Positions 49,474 through 57,979 of a DNA stretch of 64,000 nt are shown here, piece by piece. The notes beneath the pieces are model-generated. The model was not told the origin of the DNA, did no database searches, and worked only from the letters and a program-made list of their open reading frames with translations. Location: the NCBI RefSeq assembly GCF_000024545.1, contig NC_013947.1, positions 6,262,001 through 6,326,000 on the forward strand, given 5' to 3'. Source of the DNA: Stackebrandtia nassauensis DSM 44728. GTDB taxonomy: Bacteria > Actinomycetota > Actinomycetes > Mycobacteriales > Micromonosporaceae. The position numbers and the translations under genes were made by a program. Numbering within the stretch: position 1 is the stretch's first letter; the number at the start of each line of letters is the position of its first letter.

Positions 49474-51150
49474 TCACGGACCCTCGGTCTCGTACACGCC
49501 CTCGCCGCGTTCGACGCGCAGCCACCGGGTGATCCCGAGTTCGCTCAGGAACACCGGGTCGTGGCTGACCACGATCAGCGCGCCCCGGTAGGCGTTGAGC
49601 GCCTGGGCGAGCTGTCGGGCGCTGGTCATGTCGAGGTTGTTGGTCGGTTCGTCCAGCATCAGCAGTTGCGGTGCTGGTTGGGAGGACAGCACCGCCGCCA
49701 GCGCCGCCCGCAGCCGTTCGCCACCCGACAGAGTGGACACCGGCTGGTCGGCGGTCGCGGGCGCGATCACGGCACTGCCGGTCACGCCGTTGGCGCGGAA
49801 CGCGCTGTGCCTGCCGGAGCGGCCGCTGCGCAGCCCGAACCTGGCGAGCCGGTTGCGCAGCAGGGTCTGCGGCGCGTCCGGCGCGAACCGGCGCACGTTC
49901 TCGAACACCGACAGCGACTCGTCGAGCAGTTCCAGCCGTTGCGGCAGGTAGTGCCACGGCACGGCCAGGTTCAGCCCGCCCGACTGCGGATCCAGTTCAC
50001 CGGCGATGAGCCGCAGCAGCGTCGTCTTGCCCGAACCGTTGGCCCCGGTCAGCGCGATGCGTTCCGGGCCCTGGACGTGGAGGTTGACACCGTCGCCGAA
50101 CAGTCCCGCGAAGTTCAGGTCCCGGGCGATGAAGACATCGCGGCCGGGGTGAACCTCGGTCTCGGGCAGGTCGACGCGGATCTCGGCGTCGTCGCGCACC
50201 TTCTCCTCGGCCTGGTCCAGCCGCAGCTTCGCGTCGGCGACGTCGTCCTGCTTCGCGTTCCGCAGTTTGCCCGCGCTCACCTGGGCGGCCCGTTTCCGGG
50301 CGCCCATGACGATCTTCGGTTCGCGCTTGTTGAGCATCATCTTGCGGCCGTAGCGTTCCCGCCGCGCCAGCTTCACCTGTGTCTCGACCAGTTCCTGTTT
50401 CTGCTTGTTCATGTCGGCCCTGGCCGTGCGGGCCAGCCGTTGCGCCGCCGCCTGTTCGATGGCGATGGCCTCCTCATAGGACGAGAAATTGCCCTCGAAG
50501 ACGCGCAGTTCGCCCTCGCGCAGTTCGGCGATGGCGTCGACCCGTTCCAGCAACTGCCGGTCGTGGCTGACGATCAGCAGCGTGCCGGTGAACTCGTCCA
50601 CCGCCCGGTACAGCAGCTCACGGGCCACGATGTCCAGGTTGTTGGTGGGTTCGTCCAGGATCAGTACCTTGGGTTCACGCAACAGCCGCCCGGCCAGACC
50701 CACCAGCATGGACTCGCCGCCGGACAGTGTCCCCACCGTCCGATCGAGCTCCACATGTGACAGGCCGAGCCGGTCGAGGCGGGCCCGGGCGCGTTCCTCG
50801 ACGTCCCAGTCCTCCCCGACGACCGCGAAGGTGGCCTCGCTGATGTCACCGGATTCGATGGCCCGCAAGGCTTTGCGCTTGTCAGCGATGCCCAGCAGTT
50901 CGTCGACTCCGCTGTCGAGCCGCAACGGCAGCTCCTGCGGCAGGTACTCCACGGACCCGGCGACGCTGATGGCGCCGCTGGTGGGTTCGAGCTCACCGGT
51001 GATCAGACGCAGCAGTGTGGACTTCCCGGTTCCGTTGTCACCGACGAGTCCGGTGCGGCCGTCGGAGACGACGAAGTCCAGGCTGTCGAAGACGCGGCCA
51101 CCGTCCGGCCAGCCGAAGGTCAGGCTGTTGGCGGTGATGAATGTAGACAT
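49474..51150 (-). CDS. ABC-F family ATPase (ribosome-protection type)
   Basis: 558 residues with two ABC domains on one chain and no membrane segment. Walker [10 protein letters not shown] and GANGSGKTT, signatures [16 protein letters not shown] and [15 protein letters not shown], Walker [13 protein letters not shown] and [12 protein letters not shown], and a basic inter-domain linker rich in Arg/Lys (~240-300). Such proteins act in the ribosomal E site and often displace ribosome-targeting antibiotics. AGGAGAC lies 6 nt before ATG 51150. A ~200-nt leader with a short ORF and pairing anti-Shine-Dalgarno sequences suggests antibiotic-induced attenuation. Confidence 0.9.
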   Translation of the reverse strand: MSTFITANSLTFGWPDGGRVFDSLDFVVSDGRTGLVGDNGTGKSTLLRLITGELEPTSGAISVAGSVEYLPQELPLRLDSGVDELLGIADKRKALRAIESGDISEATFAVVGEDWDVEERARARLDRLGLSHVELDRTVGTLSGGESMLVGLAGRLLREPKVLILDEPTNNLDIVARELLYRAVDEFTGTLLIVSHDRQLLERVDAIAELREGELRVFEGNFSSYEEAIAIEQAAAQRLARTARADMNKQKQELVETQVKLARRERYGRKMMLNKREPKIVMGARKRAAQVSAGKLRNAKQDDVADAKLRLDQAEEKVRDDAEIRVDLPETEVHPGRDVFIARDLNFAGLFGDGVNLHVQGPERIALTGANGSGKTTLLRLIAGELDPQSGGLNLAVPWHYLPQRLELLDESLSVFENVRRFAPDAPQTLLRNRLARFGLRSGRSGRHSAFRANGVTGSAVIAPATADQPVSTLSGGERLRAALAAVLSSQPAPQLLMLDEPTNNLDMTSARQLAQALNAYRGALIVVSHDPVFLSELGITRWLRVERGEGVYETEGP

Positions 51151-51156
51151 ATAGGG

Positions 51157-51223
51157 GTCTCCTCTCACACGAATCTCAAATGGATTGCGTAGGAGACACC
51201 GCGTTATCGCGGCGGGTGGAGAC
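51157..51223 (-). promoter_or_regulatory. Putative attenuator: SD/anti-SD pairing upstream of the ABC-F gene
   Basis: The ABC-F ribosome site AGGAGAC (51163-51157) is fully complementary to GTCTCCT at 51197-51191, a 7-bp stem with a 27-nt loop. A second anti-SD, GTCTCC, lies at 51223-51218 and a third, TCTCCT, at 51312-51307. A CCGCG/CGCGG hairpin (51199-51212) lies between. Alternative pairing could hide or expose the start site. Confidence 0.5.
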
Positions 51224-51265
51224 GAAACCGTCGAATGCGGCAACTCCAGGATCGCACGCGTTCAC
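51176..51265 (-). CDS. Possible leader peptide of the ABC-F gene (29 aa)
   Basis: GTG at 51265 to TGA at 51176, 29 codons, ending 25 nt before the ABC-F start. Its coding region covers both nearby anti-SD elements, so a ribosome stalled or moving here would free the ABC-F ribosome site. The peptide starts VNACDPGVAAF and ends SPTQSI. There is no strong Shine-Dalgarno of its own, so this rests on position and architecture. Confidence 0.35.
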   Translation of the reverse strand: MNACDPGVAAFDGFVSTRRDNAVSPTQSI

Positions 51266-51354
51266 GACAGGATTACTCGACTGTCGAACGCGGTATCTCG
51301 CGACCTAGGAGATGTACAAGTGCTCGCCTAACGACGGGGACAAAGACGTCGATC

Positions 51355-51384
51355 AGTATAAGCGGGCGTTTCGGAGTCCGGCAA
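51355..51384 (-). promoter_or_regulatory. Sigma-70-type promoter of the ABC-F gene
   Basis: Minus strand: TTGCCG (51384-51379), 18-nt spacer, TATACT (51360-51355). The predicted transcription start near 51348 gives a leader of about 200 nt before the ABC-F ATG. Confidence 0.6.
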
Positions 51385-51401
51385 GGGATCTGCGTTTCAG
51401 G

Positions 51402-52154
51402 TCACAGTTCCCGGTGCACCTTGTGCTGCGCGGCCTGCGCCAGCGGTCGCACCACCAGCCGGTCGACGTTCACGTGGTGCGGCCGGGTCGCGACCCAGGC
51501 GACACAGTCGGCGATGTCCTCGGCGACAAGGGGTTCGGCCACCCCGGCGTAGGGCTTGGCGGCGGCCTCGGCGTCGCCGCGGTTGCGCACCAGCGAGAAC
51601 TCGTCGGTCTTGACCATGCCCGGGTCGATCTCGATGACCCGCACCGGATCGCCGCACAGTTCCAGTCGCAGCGTCCCGGTCAGCGCGGTCTCGGCGTGCT
51701 TGGCGGCGGTGTACCCGCCGCCGCCCTCGTAGACGCCCAGGCCCGCGGTCGAGGAGACCACGACGATCGTCCCGGCGCCCGAGGCCGTCAGCGCGGGCAG
51801 CAGCGCCTTGGTGACCTGGACGGTGCCGATCACGTTGACCTCGTACATGCGGCGCCAGTCGTCGATGTCGGATTCGGCGACGTAGTCGAAACCGAAGGCG
51901 CCCCCGGCGTTGTTGACCAGCAGTTCGAGCTCGCCCGGCAGTGACGCCACCTTCTCGGCCAGCGCGTCCACATCGGCCTGTCGGGTGATGTCGCAGGCCA
52001 CCGCGACGCCGCCGATGTCGGCGGCCAGTTTCTGAAGCCGGTCGGCGCGGCGGGCGGCGGCCACGACGGTGAATCCCTCGGTGGCCAGGCGGCGCGCGGT
52101 GGCGGCCCCGATTCCCGACGACGCTCCGGTCACAACGGCGATACCTCGGCTCAT
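51402..52154 (-). CDS. Short-chain dehydrogenase/reductase (classical SDR)
   Basis: 250 residues. TGASSGIG nucleotide motif, NNAGG, catalytic Ser in VVSSTAG and YxxxK in YTAAKHAETAL, with PGMVKTDEF after the active site. The Arg pair in AARRADRL suggests NADPH preference. The YdfG-like group oxidises 3-hydroxy acids or alcohols; the substrate is unknown. ATG 52154 follows AGGATGA; ATG 52163 is an alternative. The 183-bp gap to mshA holds no gene that I can support. Confidence 0.9.
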   Translation of the reverse strand: MSRGIAVVTGASSGIGAATARRLATEGFTVVAAARRADRLQKLAADIGGVAVACDITRQADVDALAEKVASLPGELELLVNNAGGAFGFDYVAESDIDDWRRMYEVNVIGTVQVTKALLPALTASGAGTIVVVSSTAGLGVYEGGGGYTAAKHAETALTGTLRLELCGDPVRVIEIDPGMVKTDEFSLVRNRGDAEAAAKPYAGVAEPLVAEDIADCVAWVATRPHHVNVDRLVVRPLAQAAQHKVHREL

Positions 52155-52337
52155 GGCGCTCATCCTGACACACGCGATACCGCCCCGCACTGTCGTCCGA
52201 CTCACATTCGCGTACCTCATCAGCGTCCGAACTCGTCTACATCGGGAAGATGCCGGGTTGTCGCTCACGTTGACCTGTGTCGATTGTCCGAATCACGGAC
52301 ATCCCCTGGACGCGTAATCGAATAAGGACGGACTGTC

Positions 52338-53669
52338 ATGCGCACAGCTCCCCGCTCACAGTTGAACCGCGCCATCGCCCCGTGCCGCAAACGCGGCCCC
52401 CGTCGGGTGGCGATGGTGTCGATGCACACCTCCCCGCTGGAACAGCCGGGAACCGGGGACGCCGGCGGCATGAACGTGTACGTGCTCCAGACCGCGCGCC
52501 GACTGGCCGACCGGGGCGTCGCGGTCGAGATCTTCACCCGCGCCACCTCCAGCGAACAGCCCCCCGCGCTGTCGCCGTCCGAGGGCATCACGGTCCACTA
52601 TGTTCCCGCGGGTCCGTTCGAGGGTCTGTCCAAAGGCGACCTCCCGTCCCAGTTGTGCGCCTTCACCAACGGTGTCCTGCGCGCCGAGGCCGCCCAGCCG
52701 CCCGGCTACTTCGACGTCATCCACAGCCACTACTGGCTGTCCGGCCAGGCCGCCTGGCTGGCCGCCGAACGCTGGGGCGTGCCGCACATCCACTCCGCCC
52801 ACACCCTCGCCAAGGTCAAGAACCTGCACCTGGCCGCCGAGGACACCCCCGAGCCCTTCACCCGGGTCGTCGGCGAGGAGCAGGTCGTCGCCGAATCCGA
52901 CGCCCTGGTCACCAACACCTCCTCCGAGGCCGAGGTCCTGGTCGACCTCTACCGGGCCGACCCCGACAAGGTCACCGTCACGCCGCCCGGCGTCGACCCC
53001 GAGGTGTTCACTCCCGGCGACAAGCTCGCCGCCCGCCGCCGCCTCGGCCTGCCCGACGACGCCCTGGTCCTGGGCTTCGCGGGCCGGATCCAGCCCCTCA
53101 AGGCCCCCGACGTGCTGGTGCGCGCGGTGGCCCGGCTGCGCGCCCTCAACCCGGAACTGGCGCCCCGGCTGCGGCTGGTCGTGGTCGGCGGGCCCTCCGG
53201 CAACGGCGCCGACAACCCGCGCTGGCTGCACGACCTGGCCGCCGAGCTGGGCATCGCCGACGCCGTCACCTTCCTCAAGCCCCGCGCCGGACACGAACTC
53301 GCCGAGGTCTTCCGGGCCTGCGACGTCGTCGGCGTCCCCAGCTACAACGAGACCTTCGGGCTGGTGGCCCTGGAGGCCCAGGCCTGCGGCACCCCGGTGG
53401 TGGCGGCGGCCGTCGGCGGCCTCACCACCGCCGTGGCCGACGGGCACAGCGGCCTGCTCATCCGCGGCCACGACGAGACCGACTGGGCCAACGCCCTGGA
53501 CAAACTCGTCACCGACGCCCCCCGCCGGGCCCGGCTGGCCGCCGGCGCCCTCGACCACGCCGCCAGGTTCACCTGGTCCCACACCGCCGACGACCTGCTG
53601 GGCGCCTACGGCGACGCGATCCAGCGCCGCGCGGTGTCACCCCGCCGCTCCCCCGCCTCGAAGCGCTAA
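52338..53669 (+). CDS. mshA: D-inositol-3-phosphate glycosyltransferase, first step of mycothiol synthesis
   Basis: 443-residue GT4 (GT-B) glycosyltransferase. The N-terminal signature [20 protein letters not shown] is diagnostic of MshA; further motifs are [35 protein letters not shown] and [20 protein letters not shown] (nucleotide-sugar site with E-x7-E). It joins UDP-GlcNAc to inositol-3-phosphate, which Ino1, encoded earlier in the window, makes. It is followed 10 bp later by ybjN, the same order as Rv0486-Rv0487. Confidence 0.97.
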   Translation: MRTAPRSQLNRAIAPCRKRGPRRVAMVSMHTSPLEQPGTGDAGGMNVYVLQTARRLADRGVAVEIFTRATSSEQPPALSPSEGITVHYVPAGPFEGLSKGDLPSQLCAFTNGVLRAEAAQPPGYFDVIHSHYWLSGQAAWLAAERWGVPHIHSAHTLAKVKNLHLAAEDTPEPFTRVVGEEQVVAESDALVTNTSSEAEVLVDLYRADPDKVTVTPPGVDPEVFTPGDKLAARRRLGLPDDALVLGFAGRIQPLKAPDVLVRAVARLRALNPELAPRLRLVVVGGPSGNGADNPRWLHDLAAELGIADAVTFLKPRAGHELAEVFRACDVVGVPSYNETFGLVALEAQACGTPVVAAAVGGLTTAVADGHSGLLIRGHDETDWANALDKLVTDAPRRARLAAGALDHAARFTWSHTADDLLGAYGDAIQRRAVSPRRSPASKR

Positions 53670-53679
53670 CGTTTCCGGC

Positions 53680-54159
53680 ATGGAGGATCTCCTCACCGAG
53701 CTGGACGTCGAGTGGGAGCGCACCGGGACCAAGTCCTATGTGATCACCCTGCCCGGCGTCCACAAGCTCAAGACCCTGTGCAACCTGATCGAAGAGGACC
53801 ACGCGCTGCGCGTCGAGGCCTTCGTGGTCCGCTGCCCCGAGGAGAACCAGGAGGCGGTGTGGCGGTTCCTGTTGCGCCGCAACGCCTCCCTGTATGGCGT
53901 TTCCTATTCCATCGACGACAACGGCGACGTCTACCTCACCGGCCGGGTGCCACTGTCTTGTGTAGACGGCACGGAACTCGACCGGCTTTTGGGCTCGGTC
54001 CTCACCTACGCCGACGAGGTCTTCGACCGCGTCCTGGAACTGGGTTTCGCCACCTCGATCCGTCGCGAATGGGCCTGGCGGATCTCACGCGGCGAGTCCA
54101 CCCGCAACCTCGCCGCCTTCGAGCACCTGCGCCCCGCCGACGAGGAGTCCTCACCGTGA
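53680..54159 (+). CDS. YbjN-domain protein (Rv0487-like)
   Basis: 159 residues of the YbjN/TY-Chap-like fold (LDVEWERTGTKSYVITLPG; VEAFVVRCPEENQEAVWRFL; DDNGDVYLTGRVPLSCVDG), without signal or membrane segment. Conserved directly behind mshA in mycobacteria. Possibly a chaperone-like or regulatory partner, with no proven role. It lies 10 bp after mshA and its stop overlaps the GTG start of the phytase gene (GTGA). Confidence 0.85.
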   Translation: MEDLLTELDVEWERTGTKSYVITLPGVHKLKTLCNLIEEDHALRVEAFVVRCPEENQEAVWRFLLRRNASLYGVSYSIDDNGDVYLTGRVPLSCVDGTELDRLLGSVLTYADEVFDRVLELGFATSIRREWAWRISRGESTRNLAAFEHLRPADEESSP

Positions 54160-55412
54160 TACCCCGCCTGCTCGCCCTCACCGCCCTGGCCACCACCGTC
54201 GCGCTCACCGGAGCCTCGGCCGCTCCCGCCTCGTCCGCCCCGCGGCCGCCGACCGCGACGCTCGAGACCCCACCACTGTTCGAAAAGGACAACGCGGACG
54301 CCGACGACCCGGCGATCTGGGGCAACCCCGAAGACGAGGACGACAGTCTCGTCGTCACCACCGCCAAAGAGGCGGGCATGAACGTCTACGACCTCGACGG
54401 CGAACTGACCCAGCACATCGACCCGCGTCCCGCCCCGTCCCCGGACGACAATCCCGGCCGCTACAACAACGTCGACCTGCTCGACGACTTCGCGCTCGAC
54501 GGCGACAAGACCGACCTGGCCGTGGCCTCCGACCGGGGCATGGACACCTTGGGAGTCTTCGCGATCGACCCCGACTCCGGCGAACTCACCGACGTGTCCG
54601 ACCCCGACATGAAGCCGATCTTCAGCGAGGACCAGGGCGACATCAACGAGGCGCACACCGCCTACGGGCTGACCACGTGGTCCGACAAGACCGGCGCCTA
54701 CGCCCTCGTCAGCCGCAACGCCGAGACCGACGTGGCGCTGCTGCGCCTGACCGAGACCGACGCCGGAACCGTCGGCTACGAAACCGTTCGGGTGCTCCAG
54801 CTCCCGCGCGAGTTCACGATGCCCGACGGCGCCTCCTGGGCCCCGTGCGACGACCCCGGGGAGTACGCGCAGGTCGAGGGCATGACCGTCGACACGACGC
54901 GCGGCGTGGCCTATCTGGGCCAGGAGCAGGTGGGCATCTGGCGCGTCCCCGCCGATCTCACCGGTGAGCCGGAACTGATCGACACCGCCGTCGAGTACGG
55001 CCTGCCCGGCGAGTACGACCCCGAGACCGAGGAGTGTTCCTACGGCGACAACCCCGGTCACGGCGGCGAGGTCCTGCGCACCGACATCGAGGGCCTGACG
55101 ATCTACCACCGCGACCGCGGCAAGGGCTACCTGCTGGCCTCCAGCCAGGGCGACGACAGTTTCGCCGTCTACTCGATCAGCGGCGGCAACGACTATCTCG
55201 GCTCGTTCTCGATAGCGGACGGCTCGAAGACCGACGGCACCCAGCACAGCGACGGCGCCGACGTCGTCAACACCGAGGTCGGCGACTTCGAGGCGGGGCT
55301 GCTCGTCGTCCAGGACGGCGACAACACACCCGAGGGCAGCGACGAGTCCAGCACGAACTTCAAGTTCGTCGACTGGGAGGACGTCGCTGCCTCCGGGCCG
55401 TTCAGTTGTTGA
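54156..55412 (+). CDS. Secreted beta-propeller phytase (3-phytase)
   Basis: 418 residues: a signal peptide (MIPRLLALTALATTVALTGASAAPASS) and a six-bladed beta-propeller phytase domain with the acidic calcium/phosphate-binding loops typical of the family (DADDPAIWGNPEDEDDSLVV, AVASDRGMDTLGVFAIDP, HTAYGLTTW, DIEGLTIYHRDRGKGYLLAS). It removes phosphates from phytate. The GTG start at 54156 overlaps the ybjN stop, placing it third in an mshA-ybjN-phytase unit. Its last 11 bp overlap the converging dihydrofolate-reductase-like gene. Confidence 0.9.
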   Translation: MIPRLLALTALATTVALTGASAAPASSAPRPPTATLETPPLFEKDNADADDPAIWGNPEDEDDSLVVTTAKEAGMNVYDLDGELTQHIDPRPAPSPDDNPGRYNNVDLLDDFALDGDKTDLAVASDRGMDTLGVFAIDPDSGELTDVSDPDMKPIFSEDQGDINEAHTAYGLTTWSDKTGAYALVSRNAETDVALLRLTETDAGTVGYETVRVLQLPREFTMPDGASWAPCDDPGEYAQVEGMTVDTTRGVAYLGQEQVGIWRVPADLTGEPELIDTAVEYGLPGEYDPETEECSYGDNPGHGGEVLRTDIEGLTIYHRDRGKGYLLASSQGDDSFAVYSISGGNDYLGSFSIADGSKTDGTQHSDGADVVNTEVGDFEAGLLVVQDGDNTPEGSDESSTNFKFVDWEDVAASGPFSC

Positions 55413-55968
55413 TCGCATAGCGCATGATCGCCAGGCCGTTGTCGAACCCGGTGGCCGTGATGAGCTTCAGGTCGTGGGTGCCCTCGAAGACGCGGGTTCC
55501 CCTGCCGCGCGTCGCCGGGCAGACCAGCAGGGTCATCTCGTCGACGACACCGGCCGCCAACAGCGACCGCATGAGCGTCAGACTGCCCCACAGCCAGATG
55601 TCCTTTCCGTCCTGCTCCTTGAGTTCCCGGACGGTGGCCACCGCGTCGCGCGTCACGGTCGCCGCCGGGAAGTCGCCCCACGGGGCTGCTTCCAGCTTCG
55701 ACGAGGCGACGAACTTGGTGAGGTCGTTGAGCTTTCGGCCGTACTCGCCCTGCTCTTCGGCGTGCGGCCAGTAGTCCTTGGTCTGGTGGTAGGTGTTCGC
55801 GCCGAGAACCAAGGTGTCGACCGAGTCGACGAACCCCATGACCGTGTTCTTGAACGCGGGGTCGCTCTTCTCGGAGAACGGTTCCGCCGTCACGTAGCTG
55901 AGCCCGCCGTCCTCCTCGGCGGCGATGTTGTCGAGCGTGACCCACTGCTGGACGATGAGCTTTCGCAT
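55402..55968 (-). CDS. Dihydrofolate reductase / RibD C-terminal-like protein
   Basis: 188 residues of the DHFR/RibD reductase fold: start MRKLIVQQWVTLDNIAAEEDG (family pattern for YwjB/YyaP-like proteins), VDTLVLGANTYHQTKDYW, and KDIWLWGSLTLMRSLLAAGV. Members bind NADPH, but the physiological substrate of this stand-alone type is unknown. The 3' end overlaps the phytase gene by 11 bp. Confidence 0.85.
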   Translation of the reverse strand: MRKLIVQQWVTLDNIAAEEDGGLSYVTAEPFSEKSDPAFKNTVMGFVDSVDTLVLGANTYHQTKDYWPHAEEQGEYGRKLNDLTKFVASSKLEAAPWGDFPAATVTRDAVATVRELKEQDGKDIWLWGSLTLMRSLLAAGVVDEMTLLVCPATRGRGTRVFEGTHDLKLITATGFDNGLAIMRYAINN

Positions 55969-56268
55969 TGTTCTGCCTTCGCTGTCGTGGTCCGCGGCTC
56001 TCGCGGCCCTTCACTCCAGGAACGGCGCCGAGCAAGGCTTCTCGACATCGCGCCAGCCGATGTGCCGCATGCCACACACACGAACATGACGAATCATCCA
56101 ACTGCCGGGAAACTGCCGGTTCTGTGCCTGGCAGCGATGCGCGGTTTCGCCGACCATGGAAAGCCGAACCGGACGCGCGCTCGCTGGGAGCGGTTCGACA
56201 GCGCGTCCGGTCGGACCTGCGGGGATTTCCTCGGGGCAGAGGCTTTTCTCCGATTATTGAGGGATCAC

Positions 56269-56303
56269 GGTCCCGTCACCGACGGACGCTTGGTGGCGGG
56301 ACC
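56269..56303 (-). terminator. Terminator of the tetR gene in the 338-bp gap
   Basis: GGTCCCGTCACC / GGTGGCGGGACC, 12-bp arms with one mismatch, 3 bp beyond the tetR stop. The remaining gap 55969-56268 shows no gene with a ribosome site that I can support. Confidence 0.65.
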
Positions 56304-56306
56304 GCT

Positions 56307-56996
56307 TCATTCCCGGTCGAACCGTGCCGCGATGCCGTCGAGCATCCGTGTCAAACCGAACTCGAAGAAACTGTCGAAACCCTCGTCGGTGCCGGGATCG
56401 ATCGACGTGAGCGTGTGGGCCAGCATCGGAAAGCGCGCGTGGCTGTCGGGGTGGTCCAGGAACGCGAACCGCAGCTCGCCGTTGTCCTCGCCGAACAGTT
56501 CGGGAGTCACCGCGCCCCGGACGTAACTGGACACCGCCATGGCCAGGTTGAGCCGGGTGCCCGGTGACACGTCGAGACTGGACAGTGCCGTGAGCTGGGA
56601 CTCCAGCCAGCCGGTCTCGTTGGGGCCGATGGCCCGTCCCTTGGTGACCAGCGGCAGCGCCCAGGGGTGGGCGAGGAAGAAACCCCGGATGGCCCTGGCG
56701 CACAGGCGAATGCCCTCACGCCAGCCGGTGCCGTCGGGGACTCGCGGAGGTTCGCCGACGGCGGCGTCGATCATCAGCGCGATCAGCTCCTCCTTGCCGG
56801 GGACGTAGCGGTAGATGGACATCACGCCGCTGTTGAGCCTGGTGGCCAGGCTCTTCATCGACAGGCCCTCCAGGCCCTCGGCGTCGGCGATCGCGACGGC
56901 CGCGGTGACGATGCGGTCGAGGCTGAGACTGGGCTTGGGGCCGCGGTTGGGGCGGGTCTGGCCTTGCCACAGCAGAGTGTCGATGTCGGTGCCCAT
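56307..56996 (-). CDS. TetR-family regulator
   Basis: 229 residues. HTH (VTAAVAIADAEGLEGLSMKS; LATRLNSGVMSIYRYVPGKEEL) and a TetR_C_1-like C-terminal domain. ATG 56996 (MGTDIDTLL) follows GGAAGGA; ATG 57008 would place the ribosome site badly. It is divergent from the DUF2306 membrane protein with a strong dyad between them, so that gene is its probable target. Confidence 0.9.
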   Translation of the reverse strand: MGTDIDTLLWQGQTRPNRGPKPSLSLDRIVTAAVAIADAEGLEGLSMKSLATRLNSGVMSIYRYVPGKEELIALMIDAAVGEPPRVPDGTGWREGIRLCARAIRGFFLAHPWALPLVTKGRAIGPNETGWLESQLTALSSLDVSPGTRLNLAMAVSSYVRGAVTPELFGEDNGELRFAFLDHPDSHARFPMLAHTLTSIDPGTDEGFDSFFEFGLTRMLDGIAARFDRE

Positions 56997-57077
56997 ATGT
57001 CCTTCCATTCCGGCCGTTCCGTCATTGTCCTCCGCCCGCCGCGAATTCGGGGGGTTAGCCCTATGTCATCGCTTCTG

Positions 57078-57111
57078 GGTAGGGCGTACGCTATTCTGCG
57101 TACGGCGTACC
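57078..57111. promoter_or_regulatory. Operator between tetR and DUF2306 gene
   Basis: Perfect core CGTACGC-N6-GCGTACG (57085-57104), extendable outwards to 14-bp arms with two mismatches. It lies between divergent starts at 56996 and 57152. Confidence 0.7.
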
Positions 57112-57151
57112 CAATTTATCGCCATCAATGCGCTTGACCTCGGAGAATGAG

Positions 57152-57868
57152 ATGGACCAGCCAACCGTCACCGAAACCCCCACGGCCCCAGCCACAGCGA
57201 AAGTTCCATGGTGGAGACGTCCCTGGATCGTGCCACTGTGGGCGATCAGTGCCCTCTTCCTCGTCTGGCGGGTGCCCGACTACGTCGGCTACAAGGATCC
57301 GGGCGCCCTGGTCGAGATGAGCGACTACCAGCACTTCCTGATCGTGTCCGGCCACATCATGCTGGGCGGCGTCTCGCTGATCTGCTGCTGCATGCAGCTG
57401 TGGCCGTGGCTGCGCACCAACCACCCCAAGGTGCACCGCGTCACCGGACGCGTCTACGTCCTGGTGGTGCTGCCCGCCAGCGTGCTGGCGTTCTTCACCA
57501 GCTTCATGTCGATCACCACCCCGCCCTCGGGCCAGGTCGGCAACGGCATACTGGCGACGCTGTGGCTGCTCACGACGCTCATCGGCTTCCGGCACGTCCG
57601 CAACGGCCGCTACGCCGACCACCGGCGCTGGATGATCCGCAGCTTCGCGCTGTGCTTCTCGATCGTGGTCAACCGGTTGTTCATCGGCGTCTACGCCGTC
57701 GGCTTCTCGCCGCTGCTGGACAGCTTCTACGGCGGCAGCGTCGACAGGCTCGCCACCGACGCGGCGGTCGCGTCCATCTGGTCCAGCTGGGTGGCCACAC
57801 TGGTCTTCGCCGAGTGGTGGATGACCAGGCGCAGGAAACCCCGCAAGCGTGTCGCCACGGCCGCATAA
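57152..57868 (+). CDS. DUF2306 membrane protein
   Basis: 238 residues, about six hydrophobic helices, with the family motif HPKVHRVTGRVYVLVVLPAS and the conserved His/Arg set GRYADHRRWMIRS. ATG 57152 follows GGAGA. The function is unknown. It is the likely target of the divergent TetR repressor. Confidence 0.85.
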   Translation: MDQPTVTETPTAPATAKVPWWRRPWIVPLWAISALFLVWRVPDYVGYKDPGALVEMSDYQHFLIVSGHIMLGGVSLICCCMQLWPWLRTNHPKVHRVTGRVYVLVVLPASVLAFFTSFMSITTPPSGQVGNGILATLWLLTTLIGFRHVRNGRYADHRRWMIRSFALCFSIVVNRLFIGVYAVGFSPLLDSFYGGSVDRLATDAAVASIWSSWVATLVFAEWWMTRRRKPRKRVATAA

Positions 57869-57920
57869 CCATCCAAATGGGACAAAGGCGTCGACAGTGG
57901 TAGGCTCGCGCCCGCGTTTG

Positions 57921-57934
57921 TGAAAACGCTTGCA
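57921..57934. promoter_or_regulatory. LacI-type operator upstream of the S1 protease gene
   Basis: TGAAAACGCTTGCA, the same TGAAAnCGnTT pattern as at 12800, 46-59 bp before the secreted protease start. Confidence 0.5.
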
Positions 57935-57979
57935 CGACCCCAGTTCTGACCCGAATACCTCCCATGTGGAAGGGCTCTG

